Source: Castellaniella sp047971665
GTDB taxonomy: Bacteria; Pseudomonadota; Gammaproteobacteria; Burkholderiales; Burkholderiaceae_B
Direction: 5' to 3'
DNA length: 64,000 nucleotides
Assembly: GCF_047971665.1 (NCBI RefSeq)
Contig: NZ_JBKEAA010000026.1
Span: 9,040-73,039, forward strand
Positions 1 to 10,738 of this stretch are shown one piece after another (within the stretch, counting starts at the first letter, position 1; each line of letters begins with the position of its first letter). Position numbers and translations under genes: made by a program. Below the pieces are notes generated by a model, which made no database searches, had not been told where the DNA came from, and was given only the letters and a program-made list of their open reading frames with translations.

Positions 1-199
1 GCCAGATGGTGGCCTGGAGGATACGAGACTTGTGGCTGCCGACCTTGGCCAGCACGCGATCGACTTCGGCCAGCGCCGTGCGCGTCTGGGTCTGGATGTC
101 ATCGCCCTCGTGACCCACCTGGCCCGAAAGGTAGACCGTGTTGCCATGGATGACGGCCTCGCTCATGCGAACGCCGGGTTCAATACGCTGAATGGTCAT
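1..199 (-). CDS. RidA (YjgF/YER057c/UK114) family protein, 3'-truncated by window edge
   Basis: Reading leftward from the ATG at 199 gives an open frame of 66 codons that runs off the window. It begins MTIQRIEPGVRMSEAV and continues with the typical RidA core: a NTVYLSGQVG strand, then IQTQTRTALAEVDRVLAKVG and ILQATIW. RidA proteins deaminate reactive enamine/imine intermediates from PLP enzymes, or belong to related subfamilies of unknown substrate. The catalytic Arg region lies outside the window, so active RidA cannot be told from a relative. It is the gene upstream of, and in the same direction as, no visible partner here; the next leftward gene ends 124 bases before it. Confidence 0.85.
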   Translation of the reverse strand, partial: MTIQRIEPGVRMSEAVIHGNTVYLSGQVGHEGDDIQTQTRTALAEVDRVLAKVGSHKSRILQATIW

Positions 200-322
200 C
201 AGGACAGCTTCCCAAAAAAATGAAAACCGGCGCCATCATAGCCTGGAATCCGGACACGGCTCGACCCGGCATGGCCCGCCCGACGCGGCCTGGCGCACCA
301 GGCGGCCGAGCGGCGGCCGCGC

Positions 323-1747
<1,425 letters not shown>

Positions 1748-1848
1748 AATCCAGCGGTCCAGCGATGAAAGGCGTCTTTCGAGGGAAAGAGCCTTTGATT
1801 GTAATCGGCGATAATGACTGCAGCCGAGTCATTCCCCATCCCACTGCC

Positions 1849-3234
1849 ATGAACCATCCCCTGCCCCCCGCCGTCTTCAAGGCCTATGACATCCGCGGCA
1901 CTGTGCCCACGCAGCTCAATGAGCTTTTCGCCCACCGCCTGGGGCTGGCCCTGGCCGCCCGGGCCCGGCGCGAAGGCGTGCGCAGTCTGGCAGTCGGCTA
2001 CGACGGACGCCTGAGCAGCCCCGGACTGGCCCAGGCCCTCAAGTCCGGCCTGCACGCGGGCGGGATCGACACGGTGGACCTGGGCCTGGCGCACACGCCT
2101 CTGGTGTATTACGCCGCACATCATGAGGGCAGCGGCTCGGGGGTCGCCGTCACCGGCAGTCACAATCCGCCCGACTACAACGGATTCAAGATGATGATGG
2201 CGGGGCGCACCCTCCACGGCGATGACATTCAGGCCCTGCGCCAGGCCATGGACGGCATCCAGGCGCCCTCGGGCACGACCCCGGGCCAGAATGTCGCCAA
2301 CGACATGGTGGAGACCTACATCCGCGAGATCACGGACCATGTCCGGCTGGCGCGTCCCATGCGCATTGCCATCGACTGCGGCAACGGGGTGGGCGGCGTG
2401 GCCGCGGCCCGCTTGTTCCGGGCGCTGGGCTGTACGGTCGATGAACTGTATTGCGAGGTCGACGGCCAGTTCCCCAACCATCACCCCGACCCCGCCGATC
2501 CGGCCAACCTGCAAGATCTGATCGACCACCTGCGCGACACCGATTGCGAGCTGGGGCTGGCCTTCGACGGCGATGCCGACCGCCTGGGCGTGGTCACCCG
2601 CTCGGAGCAGATCATCTGGCCCGACCGCCAGATGATCCTGTTCGCCCGCGACATCCTGCAACGCGTGCCGGGTGCCGCCATCATTTTCGACGTCAAATGC
2701 AGCCGCCACCTGAGCCGGACCATCCAGGAGGCCGGCGGCACACCGCTGATGTCGCAGACCGGACACTCACTGATCAAGGCCCGCCTGGCCGAGACCGGCG
2801 CGCCCCTGGCCGGCGAGATGAGCGGACATATTTTCTTCAAGGAGCGCTGGCATGGATTCGACGACGGCCTCTATGCCGGCGCGCGCCTGCTGGAAATCCT
2901 GTCGCGCAGCGATGACCCGAGCGCCACGCTCGAGTCTCTGCCTCAGGGGATCTCCACCCCCGAACTGAAGCTGCCCATGGCCGAAGGCGAGCCGCATGAA
3001 TTCATTCGTCGCCTGCAGACCGAGGGCTGCTTTCCCGGCGCCACCGACCGCGTCATCATCGATGGCATCCGCGCCGAATATCCGGATGGCTTCGGCCTGG
3101 CGCGCGCCTCGAACACGACCCCGGTGGTGGTACTGCGCTTCGAAGGCGATACGCCCGAGGCGCTGACGCGGATCCAGGACGAGTTCCGCGCAGCCATCAC
3201 CGCGTTGCTGCCGGGGCGGGAACTGCCGTTCTGA
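1849..3234 (+). CDS. algC: Phosphomannomutase/phosphoglucomutase (AlgC/ManB type)
   Basis: 461 aa alpha-D-phosphohexomutase that interconverts hexose-6- and hexose-1-phosphates for nucleotide-sugar, LPS and exopolysaccharide synthesis. The phosphoserine loop VTGSHNPPDYNGFK places the catalytic Ser at residue 104. The metal loop DGDADR is at 240-245, the sugar-binding GEMSGH at 322-327, and the C-terminal phosphate-binding RASNTTP near 420. An upstream in-frame ATG at 1765 would add 28 residues unlike the family; the ATG at 1849 starts directly before the conserved FKAYDIRG and is preferred. It faces the polysaccharide operon ending at 3480, which plausibly uses its product. AlgC and ManB roles cannot be separated here. 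Confidence 0.92.
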   Translation: MNHPLPPAVFKAYDIRGTVPTQLNELFAHRLGLALAARARREGVRSLAVGYDGRLSSPGLAQALKSGLHAGGIDTVDLGLAHTPLVYYAAHHEGSGSGVAVTGSHNPPDYNGFKMMMAGRTLHGDDIQALRQAMDGIQAPSGTTPGQNVANDMVETYIREITDHVRLARPMRIAIDCGNGVGGVAAARLFRALGCTVDELYCEVDGQFPNHHPDPADPANLQDLIDHLRDTDCELGLAFDGDADRLGVVTRSEQIIWPDRQMILFARDILQRVPGAAIIFDVKCSRHLSRTIQEAGGTPLMSQTGHSLIKARLAETGAPLAGEMSGHIFFKERWHGFDDGLYAGARLLEILSRSDDPSATLESLPQGISTPELKLPMAEGEPHEFIRRLQTEGCFPGATDRVIIDGIRAEYPDGFGLARASNTTPVVVLRFEGDTPEALTRIQDEFRAAITALLPGRELPF

Positions 3235-3410
3235 TGTGGTTCGCGCGGACGTCAACCGCCGTCGTCTGATCGGCTCCTGTGCGAAATTCCTGAATCAGAC
3301 AGACTGACCGCCGCCTGCCGTAATGACACTCAACGCAACGAAACGTGCCCCGGCATGAGTGTAGGATCGGGCAGCCTCCAGCTGCGTTGGGAAACACGGA
3401 TCTTCTTCGC

Positions 3411-3449
3411 AAAAAAACAGACCCCGCCTCAAATGGAAGGCGGGGTCTG
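3411..3449 (-). terminator. Rho-independent terminator of the polysaccharide operon
   Basis: A perfect 12-bp inverted repeat (CAGACCCCGCCT at 3418-3429, AGGCGGGGTCTG at 3438-3449, 8-nt loop) is preceded on the plus strand by seven A residues. Read leftward this is a GC-rich hairpin followed by a U run. It lies 31 bases beyond the last gene of the leftward glycosyltransferase operon. The plus-strand gene ending at 3234 has no U run at this hairpin. Confidence 0.93.
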
Positions 3450-3479
3450 CCAAACAACACCGTAGCGACTCGATAGAAC

Positions 3480-5960
3480 TTAACGGCCTGGAGGCGCCAG
3501 GTCCCGGTAAATATCCAGGTGTGACCGGACGATCCCGTCCAGGCCGAAATCGCGTTCGGCCAGCGCCCGGCCCGCATCGCCCATGCGAATCCGCAGCGCC
3601 TCGTCCCCCGCCAGCGTCGCGACCGCATCCGCCAGCGCCTGCGCATTCCGGGGCGGCACCAGCACACCGCTGACCCCGGGCTCGATCGCATCCCGGCACC
3701 CCGGCACGTCCGTCGTCACCACCGGCCGGCCACAAGCAGCCGCCTCGATCAGGGACTTGGGCAGGCCCTCGCGATAGGACGGCAGCGTCACGATGTGCGC
3801 CTGCGCGTAAAAGCCCGCCACATCCGCGCATTCACCGACGTATTCGATCACGCCTTCCGCCTGCCAGGCCCGCAAGGTCTCCGGTCTGACCGAGGCCGGA
3901 TTTTCGAGATCCAGACTGCCCGCGAGACGCCAGCGCAAGCCATCTCCCCGCGCGGACGACAGGCGGGCCGCCTCCACGAATTCATCGACCCCCTTGTCAC
4001 GCAGCAATCGGGCGGCCAACGCCACCGTCACGGGACCCGGCGGCCAGGGGGCAGGCGCATAGTGGTCCAGATCGACACCCGAGCCGCGCAGCAGCACGGC
4101 CTGACCGGAGCGAATGGCGCCAGCCTGTTCCAGCACATCGCGGTCCGCCGTATTCTGAAGAATCACCCGGCTGTTCGGATGCCCCAGCGCCAGGCGATAC
4201 AGGATCAGGGCCAGACGCCGCAGCACGTCACGCCGTCCGGATCCCTGGATGAAGACATAGCCCAGGCCGGAAATGGCCGCGACGTAGGCGGGCACCCCGG
4301 CCAGGCGGCTGACAATACCGCCGTACAGCACGGACTTGAGCGTAACGGCATGCACGAGGTTGGGCCGCAGCCGACGAAACAGGCGCCAGATCGCCCACAA
4401 GCTGCGCGCCTCGGTCCAGGGCCGCATGCTGGTGCGCGACAGCGGCAGCGCATGATGCGTCAGGCCCAGCGCCTCGAGCTGCGCCACGGCCGGACCGCCC
4501 ATGGAGGCCACATGCACCTCATAGCCCGCATCGCGGGCGGCCAGGGCGACCGGCAGCCGATGCGACACCAGAAACGCCGGATTGGTGATGAAGAACAGCA
4601 GCCGGGGGGCGTCCGATCCATGCGCCGTCGTGCCTGCCGCCGTCGCAGTCCCCGCCTCGCCCGCTGCCGCCACGGAGGCCGCCCCCCCCGCCGGATCGCA
4701 CGCCCCGGCCTTGGCCGAACCGCCTGTCCTGCGCTCTGTTCCGGCGGTGGGAAAATCCGCCGCCAGCCGGCGCCAGACGATCTCATACCGATCTGTCATG
4801 GCCCGCAAGCTGAAACGCTGCTCGACGGAGGCCCGTGCCGCATCACGGCGCGCCGGCCATGCCGGAGCGCGCACAGCCGCCACCGCCTGACCGATGGCCA
4901 CCGACAGCGCCGACGCATCGCCTGGCGGCACGACCCAACCATGCTCGCCCACGATATCGGCCGCATCGCCCACGTCGGTCACCACGCAGGCCACGCCGGA
5001 GGCCATCGCCTCGGAAACCACATTGGGAAATCCTTCGGCCTTGCTCGACAACACATGAATGTCCAGCACCCGCATCAACTCGGGCACATCGTCGCGACGG
5101 CCGAGAAAGATCAAATGATCGAGCAGGCCATAATGCCGCGCCATGGCGATCAGATCCGCGTTGTCGCGCGACATGCCCAGCCCGATCAGCACACAGCGCA
5201 GGTCCGGATGGGCACGCACGGACAAGGCCAATGCCGCCAGCAGATTCTCATGGTCCTTGAGGGGATTCCAGCGCGCCACGCTGCCCAGCAACGGCGCGCC
5301 CTCGGACACGCCCCAGCGGGCGCGCAGTTCGGCCGCGCCCGACGCATCCGGATGCCAGACATCCAGATCGTAGCCATTGGGCACGACCAGCATCCGGTCA
5401 GCACGATAGCCCCAGGCCCGATGGACCTCGGCGGCCTTGCGGGCGCAAGCGATGATCACCCCCGGCACCCAGCTCGACACGCGCGCGCAAACCCAGGCCG
5501 CCATGCGGGAGGAGCGGCTGCTCTCGCCCAGGCTGACCCCCGAATTGCGCACGCCCCAGGCCACGGCGCGAATACCGGCCAGACGCGCCGCCAGACCGGC
5601 GATCAGGTCGGCATGATACATCCAGGTCTGCACCACATCGGGACGGCGCGCGCGCAACAGCCGGATCAGCCGCCACACCCCCCGGATGTTCCCGGCCCAG
5701 CCCTGCATGTCCAGGCAGACCACCTCGACACCCGCCTCGCGCAGCCGCGCGCCCATGACACCCTCGCCGCGCATGGACACCACGGTATGCTGAACTGTGC
5801 CGCCCGGCGCTGTCGTCAGGCGCAACAGCACGGTCTCGGCGCCGCCATGCAGCAGACCTGAAATCACATGGATGACCCGCAGGGGCGCGGTCTCCGCCCC
5901 CGACACCTGTCCGGCGGCTGGTTCGGAAATGGCGGGCAGGCCCGCTTCGTTTTCATTCAT
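3480..5960 (-). CDS. Fused two-domain GT4 glycosyltransferase
   Basis: 826 aa single frame holding two complete GT4 (GT-B fold) enzymes. Domain 1 (about 27-400) starts VIHVISGLLHGGAE and has an EX7E motif at Glu309/Glu317 in SSKAEGFPNVVSEAM. Domain 2 (about 453-826) starts RLLFFITNPAFLVSHRLP and has its own EX7E at Glu731/Glu739 in SYREGLPKSLIEAA. Between them (about 405-451) is an Ala/Gly/Thr-rich linker of low complexity. Domain 2 resembles the PglA/WbpT-like branch. The likely role is two consecutive sugar transfers onto a polyprenyl-linked glycan at the cytoplasmic face. Start chosen at the ATG at 5960 (GAGGAT Shine-Dalgarno); an upstream extension to 6098 overlaps the previous gene. Acceptors and donors are unknown. 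Confidence 0.88.
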   Translation of the reverse strand: MNENEAGLPAISEPAAGQVSGAETAPLRVIHVISGLLHGGAETVLLRLTTAPGGTVQHTVVSMRGEGVMGARLREAGVEVVCLDMQGWAGNIRGVWRLIRLLRARRPDVVQTWMYHADLIAGLAARLAGIRAVAWGVRNSGVSLGESSRSSRMAAWVCARVSSWVPGVIIACARKAAEVHRAWGYRADRMLVVPNGYDLDVWHPDASGAAELRARWGVSEGAPLLGSVARWNPLKDHENLLAALALSVRAHPDLRCVLIGLGMSRDNADLIAMARHYGLLDHLIFLGRRDDVPELMRVLDIHVLSSKAEGFPNVVSEAMASGVACVVTDVGDAADIVGEHGWVVPPGDASALSVAIGQAVAAVRAPAWPARRDAARASVEQRFSLRAMTDRYEIVWRRLAADFPTAGTERRTGGSAKAGACDPAGGAASVAAAGEAGTATAAGTTAHGSDAPRLLFFITNPAFLVSHRLPVALAARDAGYEVHVASMGGPAVAQLEALGLTHHALPLSRTSMRPWTEARSLWAIWRLFRRLRPNLVHAVTLKSVLYGGIVSRLAGVPAYVAAISGLGYVFIQGSGRRDVLRRLALILYRLALGHPNSRVILQNTADRDVLEQAGAIRSGQAVLLRGSGVDLDHYAPAPWPPGPVTVALAARLLRDKGVDEFVEAARLSSARGDGLRWRLAGSLDLENPASVRPETLRAWQAEGVIEYVGECADVAGFYAQAHIVTLPSYREGLPKSLIEAAACGRPVVTTDVPGCRDAIEPGVSGVLVPPRNAQALADAVATLAGDEALRIRMGDAGRALAERDFGLDGIVRSHLDIYRDLAPPGR

Positions 5961-5985
5961 GGCATATCCTCGGCCCACAGGGCCA

Positions 5986-7131
5986 TCAGGGGCGCGTCCG
6001 GGAGGCGTCGTCCTCGCGCTCGGCACCGAGCATCCCGTCCGTCTCTGTCCAGGCATCATCCCAGGCCCGCAGAACGGCGTCCAGACCATAACGGGCACGG
6101 ACCGATTCGGACGCTGCGCGGCCCCGGACCTCGCGTTCGTCCGGATCAGCGCACATCACCCGGCACAGGGCCCGGGCCAGCGCCGGTTCATCATCCAGAG
6201 GCACCAGTTCCGCCAGCCGGCCGCCCAGCGTCAGCTCGGACGGGCCGGAGGGGCAGTCCGTTGCCACGCAAGGCAGCCCCAGCGCCATGGCCTCGAGCAG
6301 AGCATTCGGGAAGCCCTCGACGCGGGAATTCAGCACAAAGGCATGCGCCGCGGCCAGGTCCTCCCAGGGGGTCCGGCTGAAGCCGGGCAGCCGGATGCGG
6401 GATTCCAGTCCCAACGCCCGGACGCGGGTCCGGCATGCCTCGAGCTGGGCACCGTCCCCCCAGATGCACAAGTCCCAGTCCGGACACTGCGGGGCCAGCG
6501 TGGCAAAACATTCGATCAAACGGTCGAACTGCTTGACATGATTGAAGCGCCCCAGGGCGGCCAGCGTATGGCGGGGTCCGACGGGCTCATGCGTCCGGCA
6601 GCCGGGCAGGCCGTCGGGAAGCGGATTGGGGATGACCGCCACACGGCGCACACCCGGCGCCACCTGCAGCAGATGGGACGCGCTGCGCCGGGTCTGCACG
6701 GCGACACGGCGCGCCCAGGGGTAGGTCCAGCGCCGCAGCCAGCGCAGGCTGGATTCCAGATTGACGCTGTGAGCCGGATCGGTACGCTCGCCGACGACGA
6801 CGGGCAACCCCGTGCCGCGCAGCGCCAGCAGCGCCGACACGTTGACGTTGGTGAGAAAAGACAGCACCTGGTCGGGCCGGCATTCGCGCGCCAACCGCCG
6901 CAAGGCGGCGAGCTTGGCCAGGGGCCGCAGCCAGGCCGGGCCACGAACCCGGTCCGCCAGCCACAACAGGCGCACCCCTGGATCCAGCGTCTGGTCGCAG
7001 CGTCCTCGACCGGAATAGCAGCACACCAGGGTGACCTCATCGCCACGCCGCGCCCAGGCGTTGGCCAGGGTGGCGGCAACCCGCTCGGCGCCGCCTCCAT
7101 GCATGGAGCTGACGAGAAACAGGCGCTTCAT
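5986..7131 (-). CDS. GT4 family glycosyltransferase
   Basis: 381 aa. It opens with the GT4 acceptor-side signature MKRLFLVSSMHGGGAERVA and has the nucleotide-sugar EX7E motif at Glu272/Glu280 (SRVEGFPNALLEAMALG), with GRFNHVKQFDRLI marking the linker into the second Rossmann domain. Family members are retaining transferases using UDP- or GDP-sugars on undecaprenyl-linked acceptors. It starts immediately after the stop of the upstream glycosyltransferase (stop at 7132-7134, start at 7131) and ends 25 bases before the fused transferase, so it sits tightly inside the operon. Donor sugar cannot be assigned. Confidence 0.9.
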   Translation of the reverse strand: MKRLFLVSSMHGGGAERVAATLANAWARRGDEVTLVCCYSGRGRCDQTLDPGVRLLWLADRVRGPAWLRPLAKLAALRRLARECRPDQVLSFLTNVNVSALLALRGTGLPVVVGERTDPAHSVNLESSLRWLRRWTYPWARRVAVQTRRSASHLLQVAPGVRRVAVIPNPLPDGLPGCRTHEPVGPRHTLAALGRFNHVKQFDRLIECFATLAPQCPDWDLCIWGDGAQLEACRTRVRALGLESRIRLPGFSRTPWEDLAAAHAFVLNSRVEGFPNALLEAMALGLPCVATDCPSGPSELTLGGRLAELVPLDDEPALARALCRVMCADPDEREVRGRAASESVRARYGLDAVLRAWDDAWTETDGMLGAEREDDASRTRP

Positions 7132-8316
7132 CTAGCAGACCCTCTCGCCCTGGAACACCTGCTCCCACAGGGCCATGATGCGCGCGGTGCCGAAGCGGTC
7201 GCGGGCGTCGACGGCCCGGCCCGCCAGCCGCGACCGCAACCCGGCATCGGCCATCAACCGGGCGAGCCCCGCCGCCAGCGCGTCGGGATCGTCGACGGGC
7301 CGGACCAGCACGCCATCCAGACCCTCGCGAATGATTTCCCTGGGGCCCGTGTCACAATCGGTGGCCACGCACGGCAAGCCGCAGGCCATGGCCTCGATGA
7401 GCGTATTCGACAGGCCTTCGGCCTGCGAACTGAGCACATACAGATCGGCGGCGCCATACCAGACGGCCATGTTGCCGACGCGCCCCGGCAGACTGACGCG
7501 ACTGTCCAGACCCAACTCGTCACGCAGGGCTTCCAGCGCCGACCGCTGCTCGCCTTCGCCCAGAATGACCAGATCCCAATCGGGAAACGGCCCGGCCAGC
7601 TGGGCGAAGGCCCGCAACAGGTGATCGAAGCCCTTGACCGGATGCAGGCGGCCCACAGCCAGCAGCCGGTGACGTCCCGGTGCGCGGGACGGTTCCACCA
7701 CCGGCTGGCCCTCGACCAAGGGCCAGCGGACCGCATTCGGGATCACCTGCGCGTGGACGCCGGGCAGGTGCGCATCGAGCCACTGCGCGGTCCCCCGGGT
7801 CAAGGCAATGACCGCGTCGGCCCGCGGATACGTCCAGCGGCGCAGCCGTTCCCAGAATGCGGGCAGCGGCAGGCTGGGCGGATGCGCATGCTCGGTGGCG
7901 ATCACACGGCTGCGGCCGCGTGCGGCCAGAACGGCCAACACGGAGCCCCGGGTCATCATGCCCAGCACGACCGCCGGCCGATGACGCCGCACCAGCCGGC
8001 GCAGCGCCCGGACCCGCAGGAGGTTGCCCCACAGGGCGCCCACCGGACCTGCGCTGTCGCCGGCCAGGCCCAGGGCATGACGTCGCACGCCTTCGGGCAA
8101 GGGATAGGCATCCTGACGGTCATCCGTCTGGGTCACGAGCATCACCCGGCAGCCTCTGGCCAGCCAGCCCGCGGCCAGATCCACGGCTACCCGCTCGGCG
8201 CCGCCACCACGCAGCGAATGGATCACGATCATCAGATCGACGGCGTCGGCATCCGCGCAACGGCCGTCTTGCGGCCCGCACGCGCCGCTGTGTCCAGAAC
8301 GATCCGTCAGGCTCAT
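7132..8316 (-). CDS. GT4 family glycosyltransferase
   Basis: 394 aa if started at the ATG at 8316, whose ATGA overlaps the stop of the flippase gene; the family match begins at MIVIHSLRGGGAERVAVDLA (residue 29), so a start about 28 codons downstream is possible. It shows the glycogen-phosphorylase-type nucleotide-binding core with GRLHPVKGFDHLL and the EX7E motif in SSQAEGLSNTLIEAMACG. It is clearly related to the next gene in the operon, with similar motif order and length, suggesting an old duplication. Role: one sugar addition in assembly of the cell-surface glycan. The longer frame running upstream to 8961 overlaps the flippase gene and is not used. Confidence 0.88.
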   Translation of the reverse strand: MSLTDRSGHSGACGPQDGRCADADAVDLMIVIHSLRGGGAERVAVDLAAGWLARGCRVMLVTQTDDRQDAYPLPEGVRRHALGLAGDSAGPVGALWGNLLRVRALRRLVRRHRPAVVLGMMTRGSVLAVLAARGRSRVIATEHAHPPSLPLPAFWERLRRWTYPRADAVIALTRGTAQWLDAHLPGVHAQVIPNAVRWPLVEGQPVVEPSRAPGRHRLLAVGRLHPVKGFDHLLRAFAQLAGPFPDWDLVILGEGEQRSALEALRDELGLDSRVSLPGRVGNMAVWYGAADLYVLSSQAEGLSNTLIEAMACGLPCVATDCDTGPREIIREGLDGVLVRPVDDPDALAAGLARLMADAGLRSRLAGRAVDARDRFGTARIMALWEQVFQGERVC

Positions 8317-9665
8317 GACGCCGCCCCCTTCAGGGGAACCGCACGCCCGGCCAGCCCCAGATAGCAGACATAGGACAGGGCGTACATGAGCGCCGTCGCC
8401 AGCATGATGCCCGCCGTCCCCATGGACGGCGCCAGGGCCGTATTCATCCAGGCCTTGACGCAGAAATTCAGCACGGCGATGGCGGCCATCCAGCCGTAGC
8501 GGTTCTGGCTGGCCAGCAGTTGCACCAGAATCAGCACGCCGAAATAAAAGGGCAATTGCAGCATGCCCCAGCGCAGGACATGCGCCACCGCGACCGTGTC
8601 CTGCGCCGTGAAAGCGCCGCGCTCGAACAGCAGCGACACCAGCCACGGCGCCAGCCACCAGCCGATCAGCACCACGATGGCGCCGATCACCAGCAGCGCG
8701 AACGACCATTTCAAGGCCATCGCGCGAGCATGCGCCGCATCGCCGCGGCCTTGAATATCGGCCAGCACGGGCAGCGCCGCGCGGCCGACCGAGGCGGCTC
8801 CCAGCCCGATCATCAGCGACAGCAGCCGCGTCGCATAGCCCAGGGTCGCATTGGCGTTGTCGCCCAGTTGAGCGGCCGTGTACTGATCGATGGGGCCGAC
8901 GAAGCTCATGGCCAGTTGCCCCACCAGCATGATGCCGGCAGCGGCGGCCAGGCTGGACCATTGCGGCGCGCTGCGGCTCAGGCGCGGCGGCGCCTGCACA
9001 TGATCGGCGCGCTGCGCCAGGAGGTGCTGCCAGACGGCCTGGATCGCGTAGCCCAGCAAGGTCCCCCAGAGCAGTGGCAGGACGCCGGCACCGGCGGGCG
9101 CGGCCAGCACACAGACCAGGATCGACAGCGCGGGCACGCTGTCGAGCAAGGTATTGATGTGGCGTTCGTGCGCCCGCAGGCGCGCGGCGCCCAGTCCCGT
9201 CCAGATCGTGAAGAGAGCAGCGGGCGCGAAACCCAGGATCAGCAGCAGGCTCATGTCACGCACGGTCGGCGAGAGGCCCTGCCCCGCCACATCCAGCACG
9301 AATGGCCAGGCCAGCCCCAACAGGACGGCGACGGCCGCGCCCAGCAGCCAGGCCCAGCCTTGCAGCTCGCCCAGAAACCGGCCATGCAGGGCCGACTCGC
9401 CCTGGCGGCTGCGCACCAGCGCCGGGATCAGCACCACCGAGCAGGCGCCGACCAGCGTCACCGGCAGCCAGTTGGCGATCGTCAGCGTGAACTGATAGGC
9501 ATCCACGGCATCGCTGACGCCGTAGCGGTAAGCCACCGCCATTTCCTTGACCGCGCCCACAGCCTTGCCCATCAACAGGAAAAAAGCAACGCGGGCCGCC
9601 CCCAGGGCGATGCGACGATGATCCGCGTGCAGCCCCGCCATCCGGCGCTTGAGCGGCGCGATCAC
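8313..9665 (-). CDS. MurJ/MviN-family lipid-linked oligosaccharide flippase
   Basis: 450 aa polytopic membrane protein of the MOP superfamily with roughly 12-14 hydrophobic segments. The start (ARVAFFLLMGKAVGAVKEMAVAYRYG) matches the MurJ/MviN N-terminal helix with its conserved Lys-Glu pair. A dedicated housekeeping MurJ is usually elsewhere on the chromosome, and this copy sits among glycosyltransferase genes, so it more likely exports the lipid-linked repeat or oligosaccharide made by this operon, as Wzx does. No Wzy-like polymerase is present in the cluster. The next gene overlaps it by four bases (ATGA). Confidence 0.85.
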   Translation of the reverse strand: MIAPLKRRMAGLHADHRRIALGAARVAFFLLMGKAVGAVKEMAVAYRYGVSDAVDAYQFTLTIANWLPVTLVGACSVVLIPALVRSRQGESALHGRFLGELQGWAWLLGAAVAVLLGLAWPFVLDVAGQGLSPTVRDMSLLLILGFAPAALFTIWTGLGAARLRAHERHINTLLDSVPALSILVCVLAAPAGAGVLPLLWGTLLGYAIQAVWQHLLAQRADHVQAPPRLSRSAPQWSSLAAAAGIMLVGQLAMSFVGPIDQYTAAQLGDNANATLGYATRLLSLMIGLGAASVGRAALPVLADIQGRGDAAHARAMALKWSFALLVIGAIVVLIGWWLAPWLVSLLFERGAFTAQDTVAVAHVLRWGMLQLPFYFGVLILVQLLASQNRYGWMAAIAVLNFCVKAWMNTALAPSMGTAGIMLATALMYALSYVCYLGLAGRAVPLKGAAS

Positions 9666-9704
9666 GACAGGCTCCCGGTCACGCCTCAGACCCGCGCATC
9701 ATGG

Positions 9705-10730
9705 TCAGCTGAGAAACCGGACATACCAGGGCATGGCGACTTCCAGGCCGCACAGGATGTCGAACTGTGGGTCATAGCCCAGCAGGTTGCGCGCCTTGCC
9801 GATGTCGGCCTGGGAATGGCGCACATCGCCCGCCCGGAAATCGGCATGACGGGGCGCGCGCGCATAGGTCACGCCGTTGCGCCCCAGGATGTCGCGCAGG
9901 TGCTCGAACAACTGATTGAGCGAAGTCCGTGCATTGAAGGCCACGTTGTAGACCTGATTGACGCCCTCGGGGCCGGCCAGGGACGCCAGCAGGTTGGCCT
10001 GAACGACATTGTCGATGTAGCAGAAATCACGGCTGGTCTCACCGTCGCCATTGATCACGACCTCCTGGTCGCGGATCATGGACGACACCCATTTCGGGAT
10101 CACGGCGGCATAGGCGCCGTCCGGGTCCTGACGCTGGCCGAACACATTGAAATAGCGCAGGCCGACGGCCTTGACGCCATAGGCGCGGGCGAAGACATCG
10201 GCGTACAGTTCGTTGACGTACTTGGTGACCGCATACGGCGACAGCGGCTTGCCGATCAGGTCCTCGACCTTGGGCAGGCCCGGATGATCGCCATAGGTCG
10301 AACTGGAGGCGGCATAGACAAAGGATTCGACCTGCGCATCACGCGCCGCCACCAGCATGTTGAGCTGCCCCCCCACGTTGACCGCATTGGTGGTCAGCGG
10401 GTCGTTCAGCGAACGCGGCACAGAGCCCAGCGCCGCCTGATGCAGCACGTGACGCACGCCCCTGACCGCCTGCGCGCAGGTGTCCAGGTCGCGGATGTCG
10501 CCCTCGATGAAACGAAAGCGCGCCCATGCCTCGGCCCCCACACGGGATTCGACCTCATCCAGATTGTGCGGGTAGCCGGTCGAAAAATTATCCAGGCCGA
10601 CCACGCTCTGCCCCAGACCCAGCAGGGCCTCCAGCAGATTGGAGCCGATGAAACCGGCGCAGCCCGTCACCAGCCAGGTGCGGGGCTGCGCGCGCAATGC
10701 GGTCTGAAGGGATTCAAAGCGTGAAGTCAT
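9705..10730 (-). CDS. tviC: UDP-N-acetylglucosamine 4-epimerase (TviC/VipB/WbpP type)
   Basis: 341 aa extended short-chain dehydrogenase. The NAD-binding GCAGFIG is at 23-29, the catalytic Ser/Thr block SSSTYG at 142-147, and the YxxxK pair at Tyr166/Lys170. Length and N-terminus (an extra helix before the Rossmann strand, then LVTGCAGFIGSNLLE) match WbpP and Vi-antigen TviC, which epimerise UDP-GlcNAc(A) to UDP-GalNAc(A). It follows the paired UDP-HexNAc dehydrogenase with a 9-bp gap, so the two probably supply UDP-GalNAcA. Specificity between GlcNAc and GlcNAcA is inference. Confidence 0.9.
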   Translation of the reverse strand: MTSRFESLQTALRAQPRTWLVTGCAGFIGSNLLEALLGLGQSVVGLDNFSTGYPHNLDEVESRVGAEAWARFRFIEGDIRDLDTCAQAVRGVRHVLHQAALGSVPRSLNDPLTTNAVNVGGQLNMLVAARDAQVESFVYAASSSTYGDHPGLPKVEDLIGKPLSPYAVTKYVNELYADVFARAYGVKAVGLRYFNVFGQRQDPDGAYAAVIPKWVSSMIRDQEVVINGDGETSRDFCYIDNVVQANLLASLAGPEGVNQVYNVAFNARTSLNQLFEHLRDILGRNGVTYARAPRHADFRAGDVRHSQADIGKARNLLGYDPQFDILCGLEVAMPWYVRFLS

Positions 10731-10738
10731 GTCCGGCC

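Noticed and set aside
8317..8961. N-terminal extension of the glycosyltransferase frame over the flippase gene
   Set aside because: The extension is antisense-free but out of phase with a clear MurJ-type gene on the same strand; family similarity starts only after 8316.
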